Positions 15,968 through 23,820 of a stretch of 30,126 nt of DNA are shown piece by piece. Every line of letters starts with the position of its first letter. The first letter of the stretch is position 1. Under the pieces are notes generated by a model. It worked only from the letters and a program-made list of their open reading frames with translations. It did no database searches and was not told the DNA's origin. A program made the position numbers and the translations under genes. This DNA is from Anaerolineae bacterium (lineage in GTDB: Bacteria > Chloroflexota > Anaerolineae > 4572-78 > J111), in NCBI GenBank assembly GCA_023382535.1, contig JAHDWA010000094.1, positions 1-30,126 of the forward strand, in the 5' to 3' direction.

Positions 15968-16109
15968 TGTTCACGTCCTTGTGATCCAGGAGAAATGCAG
16001 ATTTTTTGACCGCTTGCGCCGGTTCAAAATTACGCCAGGATAATCACTGGGATCAGGTCTTTGATCCGGCCACCCCCTCCCCGAAATCCCGGCAAAGTTC
16101 CTTTCTCGC

Positions 16110-18338
16110 TCAACTGGGATGCGTCGTTTTAAATTCCAGATTTTTACCCCTTACCTGCATTTTGATGATCGTTCCGGCCGGGGGGTCTTCTTTCAACAGA
16201 AAATCGGCCATCGGCTCACGGATGTGCTTTTGAATAAGCCGGCGCAGCGGGCGCGCGCCCCACTCCGGGTGATCGTTTTGTTTGAGCAGCCAGTTCTTGG
16301 CCCCCTCGGTCATCTCCAGGTGGAGATTGCGGCCGGCCATAAGCTTCTCCTCTTTGCGCAGGAGCAAATCCAAAATTTGACGCATATCTTCCTGGCTGAG
16401 CGAGTGGAAATAGATAATTTCGTCCAGCCGGTTCAGAAATTCCGGCCGGAAATGCTCTTTAACGGCCTGTTCGGCCATTTCGCGGGCCGCCGCTTCGCTG
16501 AGTTGGGGATCGGCCAGGAAACGCCCCCCGGCGTTGCTGGTCATGATAATAACACATTCACTAAAACTGACCGTTTCTCCCTGGCCGCTGGTCAAACGGC
16601 CTTCGTCCATCACTTGCAGAAACACATCAAAAACCTTGAGGCTGGCTTTTTCAACTTCGTCAAACAAAATGACGCTGTACGGGCGTTTTTTAACCGCTTC
16701 GGTAAGCTGGCCGCCCGCCTGGCTGTCAACATAGCCCGGCGGCGAACCGATCAGCCGGTTGACGGAGGATTCGTCCATAAACTCGCTCATGTCAAAGGTC
16801 AGCAGGGCATCTTCGGTGCCAAACATGAACTCGGCCAGGGCTTTGGCCAGCTCGGTTTTACCCACGCCGGTCGGCCCTAAAAAGAGAAAAGAACCGATAG
16901 GCCGCTTGGGGTCCTTGAGGCCAACCCGCGCCATTTTGACTGCCCGGCTCAGGGCCAAAATAGCCTCACTCTGGCCGATGATCCGTTTGCGCAGGTGGTC
17001 AAACATGTTGACGTAGCGGTCCCGTTCATCCGCGCCCAGATTCGTCACCGGGATGCCGGTCAACATACTGGTGGCGATCATCACATCGTCCGGGTCGAGT
17101 TGGTTATCACTTTTGACCGGCGCTTCGGCACTCATTTTGGGGTTCATACGCAACATGGCACAGGCCTGATGCAGTAAATGAACCGCCGCGCTGGGCAGAG
17201 GCCGGACCGTGTAGTAACGTCCACCCAGGCGGGCTGCCTCGACCAGGCTGGCATCGGCAATGGTCAAATTGTAATCCGCTTCCAGGGCCGGCCGCTGCAT
17301 TTTGAGAATTTCAACGGTTTCGTCAACCGTGGCCGGGGGCACGTGGAGCACCTGGCTCTGCTCGACCACGACGGTAGCCTTGCTCAGGCGCTCGTTGAAC
17401 CGTTCCGGGGTGGCCGTGCCGATGACGGTCACATTGTCGCTGAAGAAGGCTTTTTGCAGCTCGTTGCAGGCATCTTCGCGGAAATCGGCCCGCAGACCGC
17501 CAAAGAAGCGGGCAATGTCGGGCACAAACAAAACACCGCCCTGGGCCTGCCGCACTGCCTGCTGCACTGCTTCCACCGGGCTGGTCAGCAGGGCCTGCTC
17601 GCTGAGGGGCACAACCCCTTTCAAACCGGCCGGTCCTTTCCCCTCGGCAATCAACTGCCGCAGGGCCAGCACCAAGGAGCGTTTGCCCACCCCCGTCGGC
17701 CCGACCAGGATGACATGCCGCTTTCCGGCCATAGTTAACCGGCTGACCAGTTTGAGCAGCAAATCCTGGCGCATATAAATGGTGGCGGCGGGCCGGCTTT
17801 TGGCCGGAGTGGTGGAGTCCAGCGGCAGAGCCGACAGATTTAAGGCATCCTGAACAGCTTTGGCCGTGATCCCTCGCTTTCTGAGGGCCAGGTCGCTGCG
17901 GGTGCCCAGGCCGGCCATAACCGCCAGGGCCTGCGTACTTGTACACTGAGCCAGTCCCTGTTGGTTGGCCAGGGTCAGTCCTTCGTCCAACACAACCAGC
18001 ATCTTTTCGCTCAAGGGAACTCTTTCGTTGGTGCTGGTCACAAAATCAAAGCGGGCGTCCTTGAGATCGGCATTGGCCCCGCGCAGCCAGCGCTGGTCGC
18101 TGACGGCTCTTTCCACGTCGCGCTCAAAATCACCCCAATTGAAGCCGCGCTCCTGGCTAAAATTCCGCAGCAATTGTTGGGCGGCTGAATCGGGCGTTTT
18201 GAGCATAGCTAACAGTAAAATTTCAGGAGTCATCACGGGGATGTGGTAGACCCGCATCAATGCTGCCGCCTGGTTGAGGATTTGGGCCAATTCTGAAGAG
18301 GGTATTTTGGTTGAGAGGGTGCCACGATTGGATGCCAA
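16110..18338 (-). CDS. Clp/Hsp100-type AAA+ protein with degenerate first ATPase domain
   Basis: The 742-residue protein has a Clp-N-like helical domain (about 1-150), a first AAA module (about 185-400) and a second, intact AAA module (about 445-740). Module 2 has Walker A GPTGVGKT (488-495), Walker B VILFDE (556-561), pore-loop GYVD (535-538), sensor MTSNAG and arginine finger RPEFLNR. Module 1 looks inactive: Walker A reads GPTGVGKRS with Arg replacing the usual Ser/Thr, Walker B reads LFVPDI without the Glu, and the expected arginine-finger pair is missing (VVVEQSQV). No middle domain separates the modules, unlike ClpB, and I see no IGL/VGF loop for ClpP docking, unlike ClpA/ClpC. It is shorter than either. 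The start is a TTG at 18338 with AGGAGT upstream. An unfoldase-like role is likely; the partner is unknown. Confidence 0.9.
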   Translation of the reverse strand: MASNRGTLSTKIPSSELAQILNQAAALMRVYHIPVMTPEILLLAMLKTPDSAAQQLLRNFSQERGFNWGDFERDVERAVSDQRWLRGANADLKDARFDFVTSTNERVPLSEKMLVVLDEGLTLANQQGLAQCTSTQALAVMAGLGTRSDLALRKRGITAKAVQDALNLSALPLDSTTPAKSRPAATIYMRQDLLLKLVSRLTMAGKRHVILVGPTGVGKRSLVLALRQLIAEGKGPAGLKGVVPLSEQALLTSPVEAVQQAVRQAQGGVLFVPDIARFFGGLRADFREDACNELQKAFFSDNVTVIGTATPERFNERLSKATVVVEQSQVLHVPPATVDETVEILKMQRPALEADYNLTIADASLVEAARLGGRYYTVRPLPSAAVHLLHQACAMLRMNPKMSAEAPVKSDNQLDPDDVMIATSMLTGIPVTNLGADERDRYVNMFDHLRKRIIGQSEAILALSRAVKMARVGLKDPKRPIGSFLFLGPTGVGKTELAKALAEFMFGTEDALLTFDMSEFMDESSVNRLIGSPPGYVDSQAGGQLTEAVKKRPYSVILFDEVEKASLKVFDVFLQVMDEGRLTSGQGETVSFSECVIIMTSNAGGRFLADPQLSEAAAREMAEQAVKEHFRPEFLNRLDEIIYFHSLSQEDMRQILDLLLRKEEKLMAGRNLHLEMTEGAKNWLLKQNDHPEWGARPLRRLIQKHIREPMADFLLKEDPPAGTIIKMQVRGKNLEFKTTHPS

Positions 18339-18375
18339 TGTCTACTCCTTGTCTCTTCGCGCCATTTTGCTAGAC

Positions 18376-18405
18376 ATTATAGCACATCGCTTTTATTGGC
18401 GACAA
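18376..18405 (-). promoter_or_regulatory. Sigma70-type promoter for the Clp-type gene
   Basis: On the minus strand, TTGTCG (18405-18400) and a perfect TATAAT (18381-18376) are separated by 18 bp. Transcription would begin near 18369, about 30 nt before the TTG start, leaving room for the AGGAGT ribosome-binding site. The -35 differs from consensus at two positions. It is 15 bp from the divergent plus-strand promoter. Confidence 0.6.
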
Positions 18406-18419
18406 CCGTAACGCAAGGG

Positions 18420-18447
18420 TTGACAATCTGGCGTTTACGGTTATAAT
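18420..18447 (+). promoter_or_regulatory. Consensus sigma70 promoter upstream of the aap operon
   Basis: TTGACA (18420-18425) and TATAAT (18442-18447), both perfect, are separated by 16 bp. Transcription would start near 18454 and run toward aapJ, whose start codon is at 18957, implying a leader of about 500 nt. No plus-strand gene fits in between, so either the leader is regulatory or a separate non-coding RNA is made here. Confidence 0.65.
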
Positions 18448-18453
18448 CGTGCC

Positions 18454-18956
18454 AGGCCAGTTGAAAATAGGTTTTCTCTCTGTTTCCTCTCTCACCTCAG
18501 CCACAACCGGGTTTACCACAAAAGCTGTCCGATGTTAGTGGGGTCTAATCATACTTTCCCCGGCCATCGTTTTCGCTGACTGGACCAGGTTCTTGTTTCT
18601 CATTCCCGTAAGATCAAAATTTGACACTCCTCAACGGTGAGGTAAGGCTACTCATTATCAAGTTGCTTTTGTTCACAACCGGTTTCCAATCTGGTTCAAT
18701 CCTGTTCCCAAACTGAATCCCAATCTCATTTCCAGCCTGATGTGAAGTATGGGCAGGGGATTGGAAGCGTGGGAACGAGATTAGAATGGCAGACACATTT
18801 CCGCCGGTTTGATATTTCAACTGAAAGGGGGGCAGCAGCACTCAACAAGCGGTTGTGTGACCTTTAAACACTGTGGTAGTTTTTGGCGTACCCAATGCCA
18901 ATCCGTTTAGATAGGAGTCCTTTAATCTATTAGCTTTGAGAGGAGAAGCGAAACCC
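18454..18956 (+). other. Long untranslated leader or ncRNA region before aapJ
   Basis: About 500 bp without a supported gene lie between the consensus promoter and aapJ. It contains the degenerate tandem repeat at 18681-18738 and, from about 18756 to 18787, partly complementary sequence that could fold back on it: GGGAACGAGATT (18771-18782) against AATCTCATTTCC (18722-18733), 10 or more of 12 pairing. A minus-strand frame of 75 codons (18614-18841) exists but lacks a ribosome-binding site and looks like chance. I recognise no known riboswitch class. Confidence 0.4.
18681..18738. repeat. Degenerate 11-12 bp tandem repeat
   Basis: Five consecutive units can be read: GGTTTCCAATCT, GGTTCAATCCT, GTTCCCAAACT, GAATCCCAATCT and CATTTCCAGCCT (12, 11, 11, 12, 12 bp). 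They share a TTCCCAATCT-like core. Inverted relatives follow at about 18756-18787. The period is close to one helical turn, so repeated protein binding or a structured RNA are options. Divergence is high. Confidence 0.4.
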
Positions 18957-20075
18957 ATGATCCGTAAATTTATGGCCGTAACTGTAATTGTTCTCTTTAC
19001 CTTTGCCCTGGTGGCTGCCCTTAAGATGACCAGTGAAGTTCAACCGGCCCAGGCAGCCCCTCAGGTTCCGGAAGTGATTGCCCCGCAGATTGCCACCCAG
19101 GCGACTACCGCCACCGTCGCCGGCCAAACCCTGTCCACAGTTCAACAGCGCGGGGTGCTGAGGTGCGTCGGCAATGCTAATTTAATCGGTTTTGGCTATC
19201 TCGATCCCGACAGCGGCGAATTTGCCGGTTTTGACGTGGATTTCTGCAAGGCCATAGCCGCGGCCGTCCTGGGCGACGCCTCGGCGTTTGAAATTCTGCC
19301 CGCCGATGCCACGCAGCGCTTCCCCTTGCTGCAAAGCGGTGAGGGTGATGTGCTCATCCGCAACACCACCTGGACCATCAGCCGTGACACCTCCCTGGGC
19401 TTCAACTTTGCCCCGACCACCTTCTACGATGGGCAGGGTATGATGGTCCGTGAAGACAGCGGCATCGAGTCGCTGGAGGATATGGAAGGCGCGACGGTTT
19501 GTGTCCAGCAGGGTACAACCACCGAGAAGAACCTGGCCGATGTGATGCGCGCTTTGAACGTGGACTATGAGCCGGTCGTCTTCCAGGATTCGGTGGATAC
19601 CCGCCAGGCCTACGATGAAGGCCGCTGCGATGGCTTCACTACCGATAAATCGGGCTTGCTGTCCGAGCGAACCCAAATGGAGAATCCTGACGACCACGTC
19701 ATCCTGGACGAAACTATGTCCAAAGAACCGCTGGGACCGGCAGTCCGGCATGGTGATGACCAGTGGTTCGACATCGTCAAATGGGTCACCTTCGGTGTGA
19801 TTGCCGCCGAAGAGTACGGGATTACCTCTGAAAACGTCGAAGAAATGGCCGAAACGTCTGAAGACCCGGTTATCCGCAACCTCCTGGGCGCTGAAGGCGA
19901 CCTGGGAGTGGGTCTGGGCCTGGAGAACGATTTTATGGTTCAGGTCATCAAGCAGGTCGGCAACTACGGCGAAATCTATGATCGCCACCTGGGGCCAGAT
20001 GCCCTGGATGTGCCCCGTGGTTTTAATGCGCAGTACACGGATGGCGGTCTTCAGTATGCGATGCCTTTCCGCTAA
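18957..20075 (+). CDS. aapJ: General L-amino-acid ABC transporter, substrate-binding protein
   Basis: This periplasmic or surface receptor delivers L-amino acids to the Aap importer. I place the start at the ATG at 18957, which has GAGGAGAAG upstream; the longer frame from TTG 18936 would put that site inside the gene. The 372-residue product begins with a Sec signal peptide (about 1-35, ending AQAA); no lipobox cysteine is seen. The mature part shows SBP_bac_3 features of AapJ/YhdW: GVLRCVGNANLIGFGYLDPDSGEFAGFDVDFCKAIAAAV in abbreviated form (GFDVDFCKA), FPLLQSGEGDVLIRNTTWT, and a C-terminus around YGEIYDRHLGP. Length is slightly above the usual 340. It is followed by strong hairpins before aapQ, which should raise its output relative to the membrane subunits. 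Confidence 0.93.
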   Translation: MIRKFMAVTVIVLFTFALVAALKMTSEVQPAQAAPQVPEVIAPQIATQATTATVAGQTLSTVQQRGVLRCVGNANLIGFGYLDPDSGEFAGFDVDFCKAIAAAVLGDASAFEILPADATQRFPLLQSGEGDVLIRNTTWTISRDTSLGFNFAPTTFYDGQGMMVREDSGIESLEDMEGATVCVQQGTTTEKNLADVMRALNVDYEPVVFQDSVDTRQAYDEGRCDGFTTDKSGLLSERTQMENPDDHVILDETMSKEPLGPAVRHGDDQWFDIVKWVTFGVIAAEEYGITSENVEEMAETSEDPVIRNLLGAEGDLGVGLGLENDFMVQVIKQVGNYGEIYDRHLGPDALDVPRGFNAQYTDGGLQYAMPFR

Positions 20076-20089
20076 ATCATAAGATCAAA

Positions 20090-20124
20090 GATACAGCCCG
20101 GCCAAAGTACAGCCGGGCTGTATC
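20090..20124 (+). terminator. Strong hairpin directly after aapJ
   Basis: GATACAGCCCGGC (20090-20102) pairs perfectly with GCCGGGCTGTATC (20112-20124), a 13-bp GC-rich stem with a 9-nt loop, 15 nt after the aapJ stop. No T-run follows directly, so it is best read as an mRNA-stabilising or partial-termination hairpin setting receptor/permease ratio. Confidence 0.65.
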
Positions 20125-20134
20125 ATAATGATAC

Positions 20135-20206
20135 TGTAGGACAAGCTAACAGCTTGTCCTGTTTTTCGTAGCTTGTAGCGTAGGACAAACTGTCAGTTTG
20201 TCCTAC
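20135..20206. repeat. Pair of TAGGACAAG palindromes (copies C and D)
   Basis: Copy C: AGGACAAGCT (20138-20147; full left arm from 20135), loop AAC, complement 20151-20160, followed by GTTTTT, which gives it terminator form. Copy D: GTAGGACAAACT (20180-20191), loop GTC, complement 20195-20206, perfect 12 bp, ending 19 nt before aapQ. Same family as 11155-11215; again paired and between receptor and permease genes. Confidence 0.75.
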
Positions 20207-20225
20207 AGTAAGTGTGAGGTGAGAG

Positions 20226-22043
20226 ATGGCCACAACTTCACCCAATCTGAAACCCGGCGGCCCCAAAGAGGCGGCTATTCCCTTCTGGCGTGATGTCAGA
20301 ATTCTTGGAGTGATTGGCCAGGTTATTTTTATGGTCCTGGTTCTCTTGGGCCTGGGCTGGCTGGTTGCCAATTTCATCGAAAATTCCAATATCCAAGGAT
20401 TACAACTTGGCTTTGAGTTCATCAACACCACTGCCGCTTTTGACATTGCCGAAGGGATTGCTTACGAGTCAACCGATACCTTTGGCCGGGCGCTGTGGGT
20501 TGGTTTGGTCAATACCATTCGGGTTTCGCTGATTGGCATCATTCTCACCACCATTCTGGGGCTTATTACCGGCATTGCCCGTCTCTCCAACAACTGGCTT
20601 ATTGCCAAAATTGCCACCATTTACGTTGAAACTGTCCGCAACATTCCCCTGCTGGTGCAGCTTTTCTTTATTTATTTTGGGGTGGTGCTAAAGTTACCCT
20701 CGGTCAGGGACAGTGTGCAGCCGTTTGGCTGGCCCGTTTATCTCAATCAGCGCGGCGTCACCCTGCCCAGCCTGGTTGCGACCGCCAGCTTTCCCATCTG
20801 GCTGGCTTTTGTGGTGTTGGCCGTTATTTTGGTCATGGTCCTGTGGCTGCTGCAGACCTGGCAGGAAGAGAAAACAGGCAGATCTATCAATAAAATTGGC
20901 AGTGCCCTGGTTGCATTTCTGCTGGTGGTGGGCATTGGCTGGTGGGTAACGACCAATTTCAGCAGTGAGCAGGCCATTATGGTTGACAGCTCAAGGAAAA
21001 TCACCGGTTTTGACGATTTTGAAAATATCTACCTGGTCAAGATTGACGAAGGTGCTTTGCAGGAATTGGGGGTTGACCGGGCGACCGTGGATAGATTAAC
21101 CTCAACCGAAGCGGTGGCCGCCCTGCGAGCAGATTTAGAGGCGCAGCTTGAGGCTATCGAACCGGAGGAAGTGGAAGAGGAAGCTGTGCCTGAAGCTCAG
21201 GCGGCTGGGAGCGCCGACGAAAACGGAGCCGAAGGAACTGATGAAGCAGCCTCACAAGAGGCAGCCGAACCCGTTGTCAGCGAAGCAGTTGCCACCCAAA
21301 TTGATACATTAGAAGCTAAATTAGATGTACTGGATGACGCGGCCATTGCCGTTTGTGCCTTAGAAGATACTCCCGCCGCGGCCAATGCGGCCAGCCAGCT
21401 TCGCCAGCGTAACGTTCCCATTGACGATGAAAGCGAACGTACAATGGCCAGGGCCGCTGCTGCTTATGCTGACGGCGATTGCGATTTACTGGCCGGCACC
21501 CAAGCAGAATTGGCCGCCCAACGCGCGATTTTAGAGGAACCTGATCAGCACGAGATCGTACCTATTGACGCGGCGCCTTTAATTGTCAGCATTCCCGCAC
21601 CTTCCGGGTTTAATATTCAAGGGGGAACCGGGCTTTCACCGGAGTTTTTTGCTTTGTTGGCCGGGCTGGTCATTTATACCGGTGCTTTTGCCTCAGAGAT
21701 TGTTCGAGCCGGCATTTTGGCAGTGTCCAAAGGCCAATCCGAGGCGGCCCGAGCCCTGGGGCTGAGCGAGAGCCAGCGGCTGCGCCTGATTGTTTTGCCC
21801 CAAGCCCTGCGGGTCATTATCCCGCCCATGACCAGCCAGTATCTTAACCTGACCAAAAATTCCAGTTTGGCCATTGCAATTGGCTACCCCGACTTGGTCG
21901 CTGTGGGCAATACTGTCCTGAACCAATCTGGCTTTCCCGTGCAAGTTATTATCATTTTTATGATTTCGTATCTAAGTCTCAGCCTGATTATTTCGGCCTT
22001 CTTGAATTGGTATAACAAGAAAGTAGCTTTGGTCGAGCGTTAA
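20226..22043 (+). CDS. aapQ: General L-amino-acid ABC transporter permease, with large insert
   Basis: This is one of two membrane subunits of the Aap importer. It is 605 residues long against about 400 for characterised AapQ. The N-terminal permease half is recognisable (about 85-160: LVNTIRVSLIGIILTTILGL, then YVETVRNIPLLVQLFFIYFG). The C-terminal half carries the coupling EAA loop (about 488-525: EIVRAGILAVSKGQSEAARALGLS). Between them, after a helix at about 222-241, lies an insert of roughly 200 residues (about 245-450), very rich in Ala, Glu and Asp, largely low-complexity, with two cysteines (Cys377, Cys419) that could form a disulfide. By topology it should be extracytoplasmic. The start ATG at 20226 has GAGGTGAG upstream. 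Confidence 0.9.
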   Translation: MATTSPNLKPGGPKEAAIPFWRDVRILGVIGQVIFMVLVLLGLGWLVANFIENSNIQGLQLGFEFINTTAAFDIAEGIAYESTDTFGRALWVGLVNTIRVSLIGIILTTILGLITGIARLSNNWLIAKIATIYVETVRNIPLLVQLFFIYFGVVLKLPSVRDSVQPFGWPVYLNQRGVTLPSLVATASFPIWLAFVVLAVILVMVLWLLQTWQEEKTGRSINKIGSALVAFLLVVGIGWWVTTNFSSEQAIMVDSSRKITGFDDFENIYLVKIDEGALQELGVDRATVDRLTSTEAVAALRADLEAQLEAIEPEEVEEEAVPEAQAAGSADENGAEGTDEAASQEAAEPVVSEAVATQIDTLEAKLDVLDDAAIAVCALEDTPAAANAASQLRQRNVPIDDESERTMARAAAAYADGDCDLLAGTQAELAAQRAILEEPDQHEIVPIDAAPLIVSIPAPSGFNIQGGTGLSPEFFALLAGLVIYTGAFASEIVRAGILAVSKGQSEAARALGLSESQRLRLIVLPQALRVIIPPMTSQYLNLTKNSSLAIAIGYPDLVAVGNTVLNQSGFPVQVIIIFMISYLSLSLIISAFLNWYNKKVALVER

Positions 22044-22090
22044 AGTTATCAAATTTTGTCAGCGTGACGTCTTGGGTGGAGCATTAAATT

Positions 22091-23728
22091 ATGGCAACCA
22101 TAACCCAAACCCAAAAAACCACTGCTGCTCTGGACGAGGGGCCGCAATTTGACCTGGATGTAGCGGGCTGGTTCAGAAACAGCGTTTTTAACAGCATCTG
22201 GAAAATAATTTTTGCCATTGTGCTGGTGGTCGCCAATGTTCTCATTGTGCGGGCCACCTACCGGGCCGAGCCGGTTGAGTTATCCTACTACCTGGCCCCA
22301 GAAGGCCAACCCACCGGCCTGGGCAACCTGATCCTGTTTCTAACAAATGGCTCTTTTTTAACAACCCTCATTGTCGTTTTGTGGTTTATTGGCGCGGTTC
22401 TGGTCGTCTATAGTACGGCCCGGCATCGCTTGCCCCCGCTGGTTCAGTGGCTCAAGGATAAGCTTTATACCGGTTTTTTCGGTTCTTTGACCACCCTGGC
22501 TCTGACTCTGCTCATTATCTTTGCGATTCGCGGGATACTGGCCTGGACAGTTTTTGGCGCTTCGTTTGAGACCAACCCGGACACGGTAGATACCCTCGAA
22601 AATATGATCCCTGGCGCCGTTTGGGGCGTCGTGGGGGCTAACCTGAAGCTTTTTGCTGTCGGCCAATACCCCAGCGAGTCCATCTGGCGGGTCTGGGCGT
22701 CGTTGGGCCTGTGGCTGGTGCTGGCTGTGCTCAGTGTCTTCGCCTGGAATTTTGGTTCGCCCCTCAAAACTATCCGCAGGCCGTTGGTCTGGGCCTGGTT
22801 AGCCTCGCTACTGGTTATTTACTTCTTGCTGCGCGGCGTCAGCAGCGATGGTCCCCTGAACCTGGTTGACACCCGGCGCTGGGGCGGCTTTATGTTAACC
22901 GTTTTTATTGCTGTCATTGGCATTGTGGTTTCATTCCCCATTGGTTTGCTGCTGGCGCTGGGACGCCGGAGCCAGGTTCGTGGGGTGCCTTATCTCTGGT
23001 TGTGGGGCGCGATTGGCTTGCTCATTTATTGGCTGCTGGGTAACTTTCCAGAAAGGCCCTTTAGCTTGGCCGTCCCGGTTATTTTTAGAGACCCGCCGAT
23101 TTGGACCATTAATTTCTCCCCGATGGGCCTGGCAATTTTTCAGGCCGTGTTCATCGTGGGCTTATGCTGGATTATTGGCCACTACTTCCAGGGTAACTTG
23201 ATCAAAACGTTCAGTGTGGCTTATATCGAAATTATTCGCGGCGTCCCGTTGATTACCGTGCTCTTTATGGCTCAGGTGATGCTGCCGATTTTCCTGCCCA
23301 AAGGAGTTGAGATTAATAACTTGCTGCGGGTGGTGGTCGGCGTCATCCTCTTTAGCGCAGCTTACCTGGCCGAAAATGTGCGCGGTGGCCTGCAAGCTAT
23401 TCCGCGTGGACAATACGAAGCAGGGGCAGCCATCGGCTTGAGTACGGCTCAATCTATGCGTCTAATTATCTTGCCCCAGGCGTTGCGAGCGGTAATTCCC
23501 GCGCTGGTCGGCCAGTTCATTAGCCTTTTCAAAGACACCTCCCTCGTGGGAATTGTAGGACTTTTCGAACTGCTGGGTATTTCCCAGATTGTCATTGCCC
23601 AACCGGATTGGTTTGGCCTGCAGCGCGAAACATTCGCCTTTGTGGCCCTAGTTTATTGGATTTGCGCCTTTTCGATGTCGTCCGCCAGCCGGAATCTGGA
23701 GCGGAAATTGGGAGTTGGAAAATATTGA
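22091..23728 (+). CDS. aapM: General L-amino-acid ABC transporter permease, second subunit
   Basis: The partner permease of AapQ. The conserved transport core occupies about residues 262-545: YIEIIRGVPLITVLFMAQ and the coupling EAA loop (AENVRGGLQAIPRGQYEAGAAIGLS) are clear. With 545 residues it is longer than the roughly 385 of characterised AapM. The extra length is N-terminal (about 1-255) and contains about four to six hydrophobic segments, with an extracytoplasmic-looking stretch at about 155-195. It lies 47 bp after aapQ, with GGGTGGAG upstream of the ATG at somewhat long spacing. A short inverted repeat overlaps its stop codon. Confidence 0.9.
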   Translation: MATITQTQKTTAALDEGPQFDLDVAGWFRNSVFNSIWKIIFAIVLVVANVLIVRATYRAEPVELSYYLAPEGQPTGLGNLILFLTNGSFLTTLIVVLWFIGAVLVVYSTARHRLPPLVQWLKDKLYTGFFGSLTTLALTLLIIFAIRGILAWTVFGASFETNPDTVDTLENMIPGAVWGVVGANLKLFAVGQYPSESIWRVWASLGLWLVLAVLSVFAWNFGSPLKTIRRPLVWAWLASLLVIYFLLRGVSSDGPLNLVDTRRWGGFMLTVFIAVIGIVVSFPIGLLLALGRRSQVRGVPYLWLWGAIGLLIYWLLGNFPERPFSLAVPVIFRDPPIWTINFSPMGLAIFQAVFIVGLCWIIGHYFQGNLIKTFSVAYIEIIRGVPLITVLFMAQVMLPIFLPKGVEINNLLRVVVGVILFSAAYLAENVRGGLQAIPRGQYEAGAAIGLSTAQSMRLIILPQALRAVIPALVGQFISLFKDTSLVGIVGLFELLGISQIVIAQPDWFGLQRETFAFVALVYWICAFSMSSASRNLERKLGVGKY

Positions 23729-23777
23729 TTTACGATTAGCTACCCCCATCGTAACTTCAAAATCGCAAATCGTAAAT
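23728..23777. repeat. Inverted repeat between aapM and aapP
   Basis: ATTTACGATT (23728-23737) and AATCGTAAAT (23768-23777) are perfect 10-bp inverted repeats with a 30-nt loop that contains a related AAATCGCAAATCG. AT-rich stem without T-run; role unknown. Confidence 0.45.
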
Positions 23778-23820
23778 TGGATTATTGTTTAATCCCACTG
23801 CATTTTAGGAGTAAAAATCA

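Noticed and set aside
16050..16067. GGATCA/TGATCC inverted repeat between the Clp-type and ParB-fold genes
   Set aside because: Only 6 bp of stem and no T-run; not distinguishable from chance.
18681..18738. Tandem repeat considered as a CRISPR array
   Set aside because: Units are 11-12 bp with no spacers and no cas genes are nearby.
18614..18841. 75-codon minus-strand frame in the aap leader
   Set aside because: No ribosome-binding site, repetitive sequence from the tandem array, and no protein-like features.
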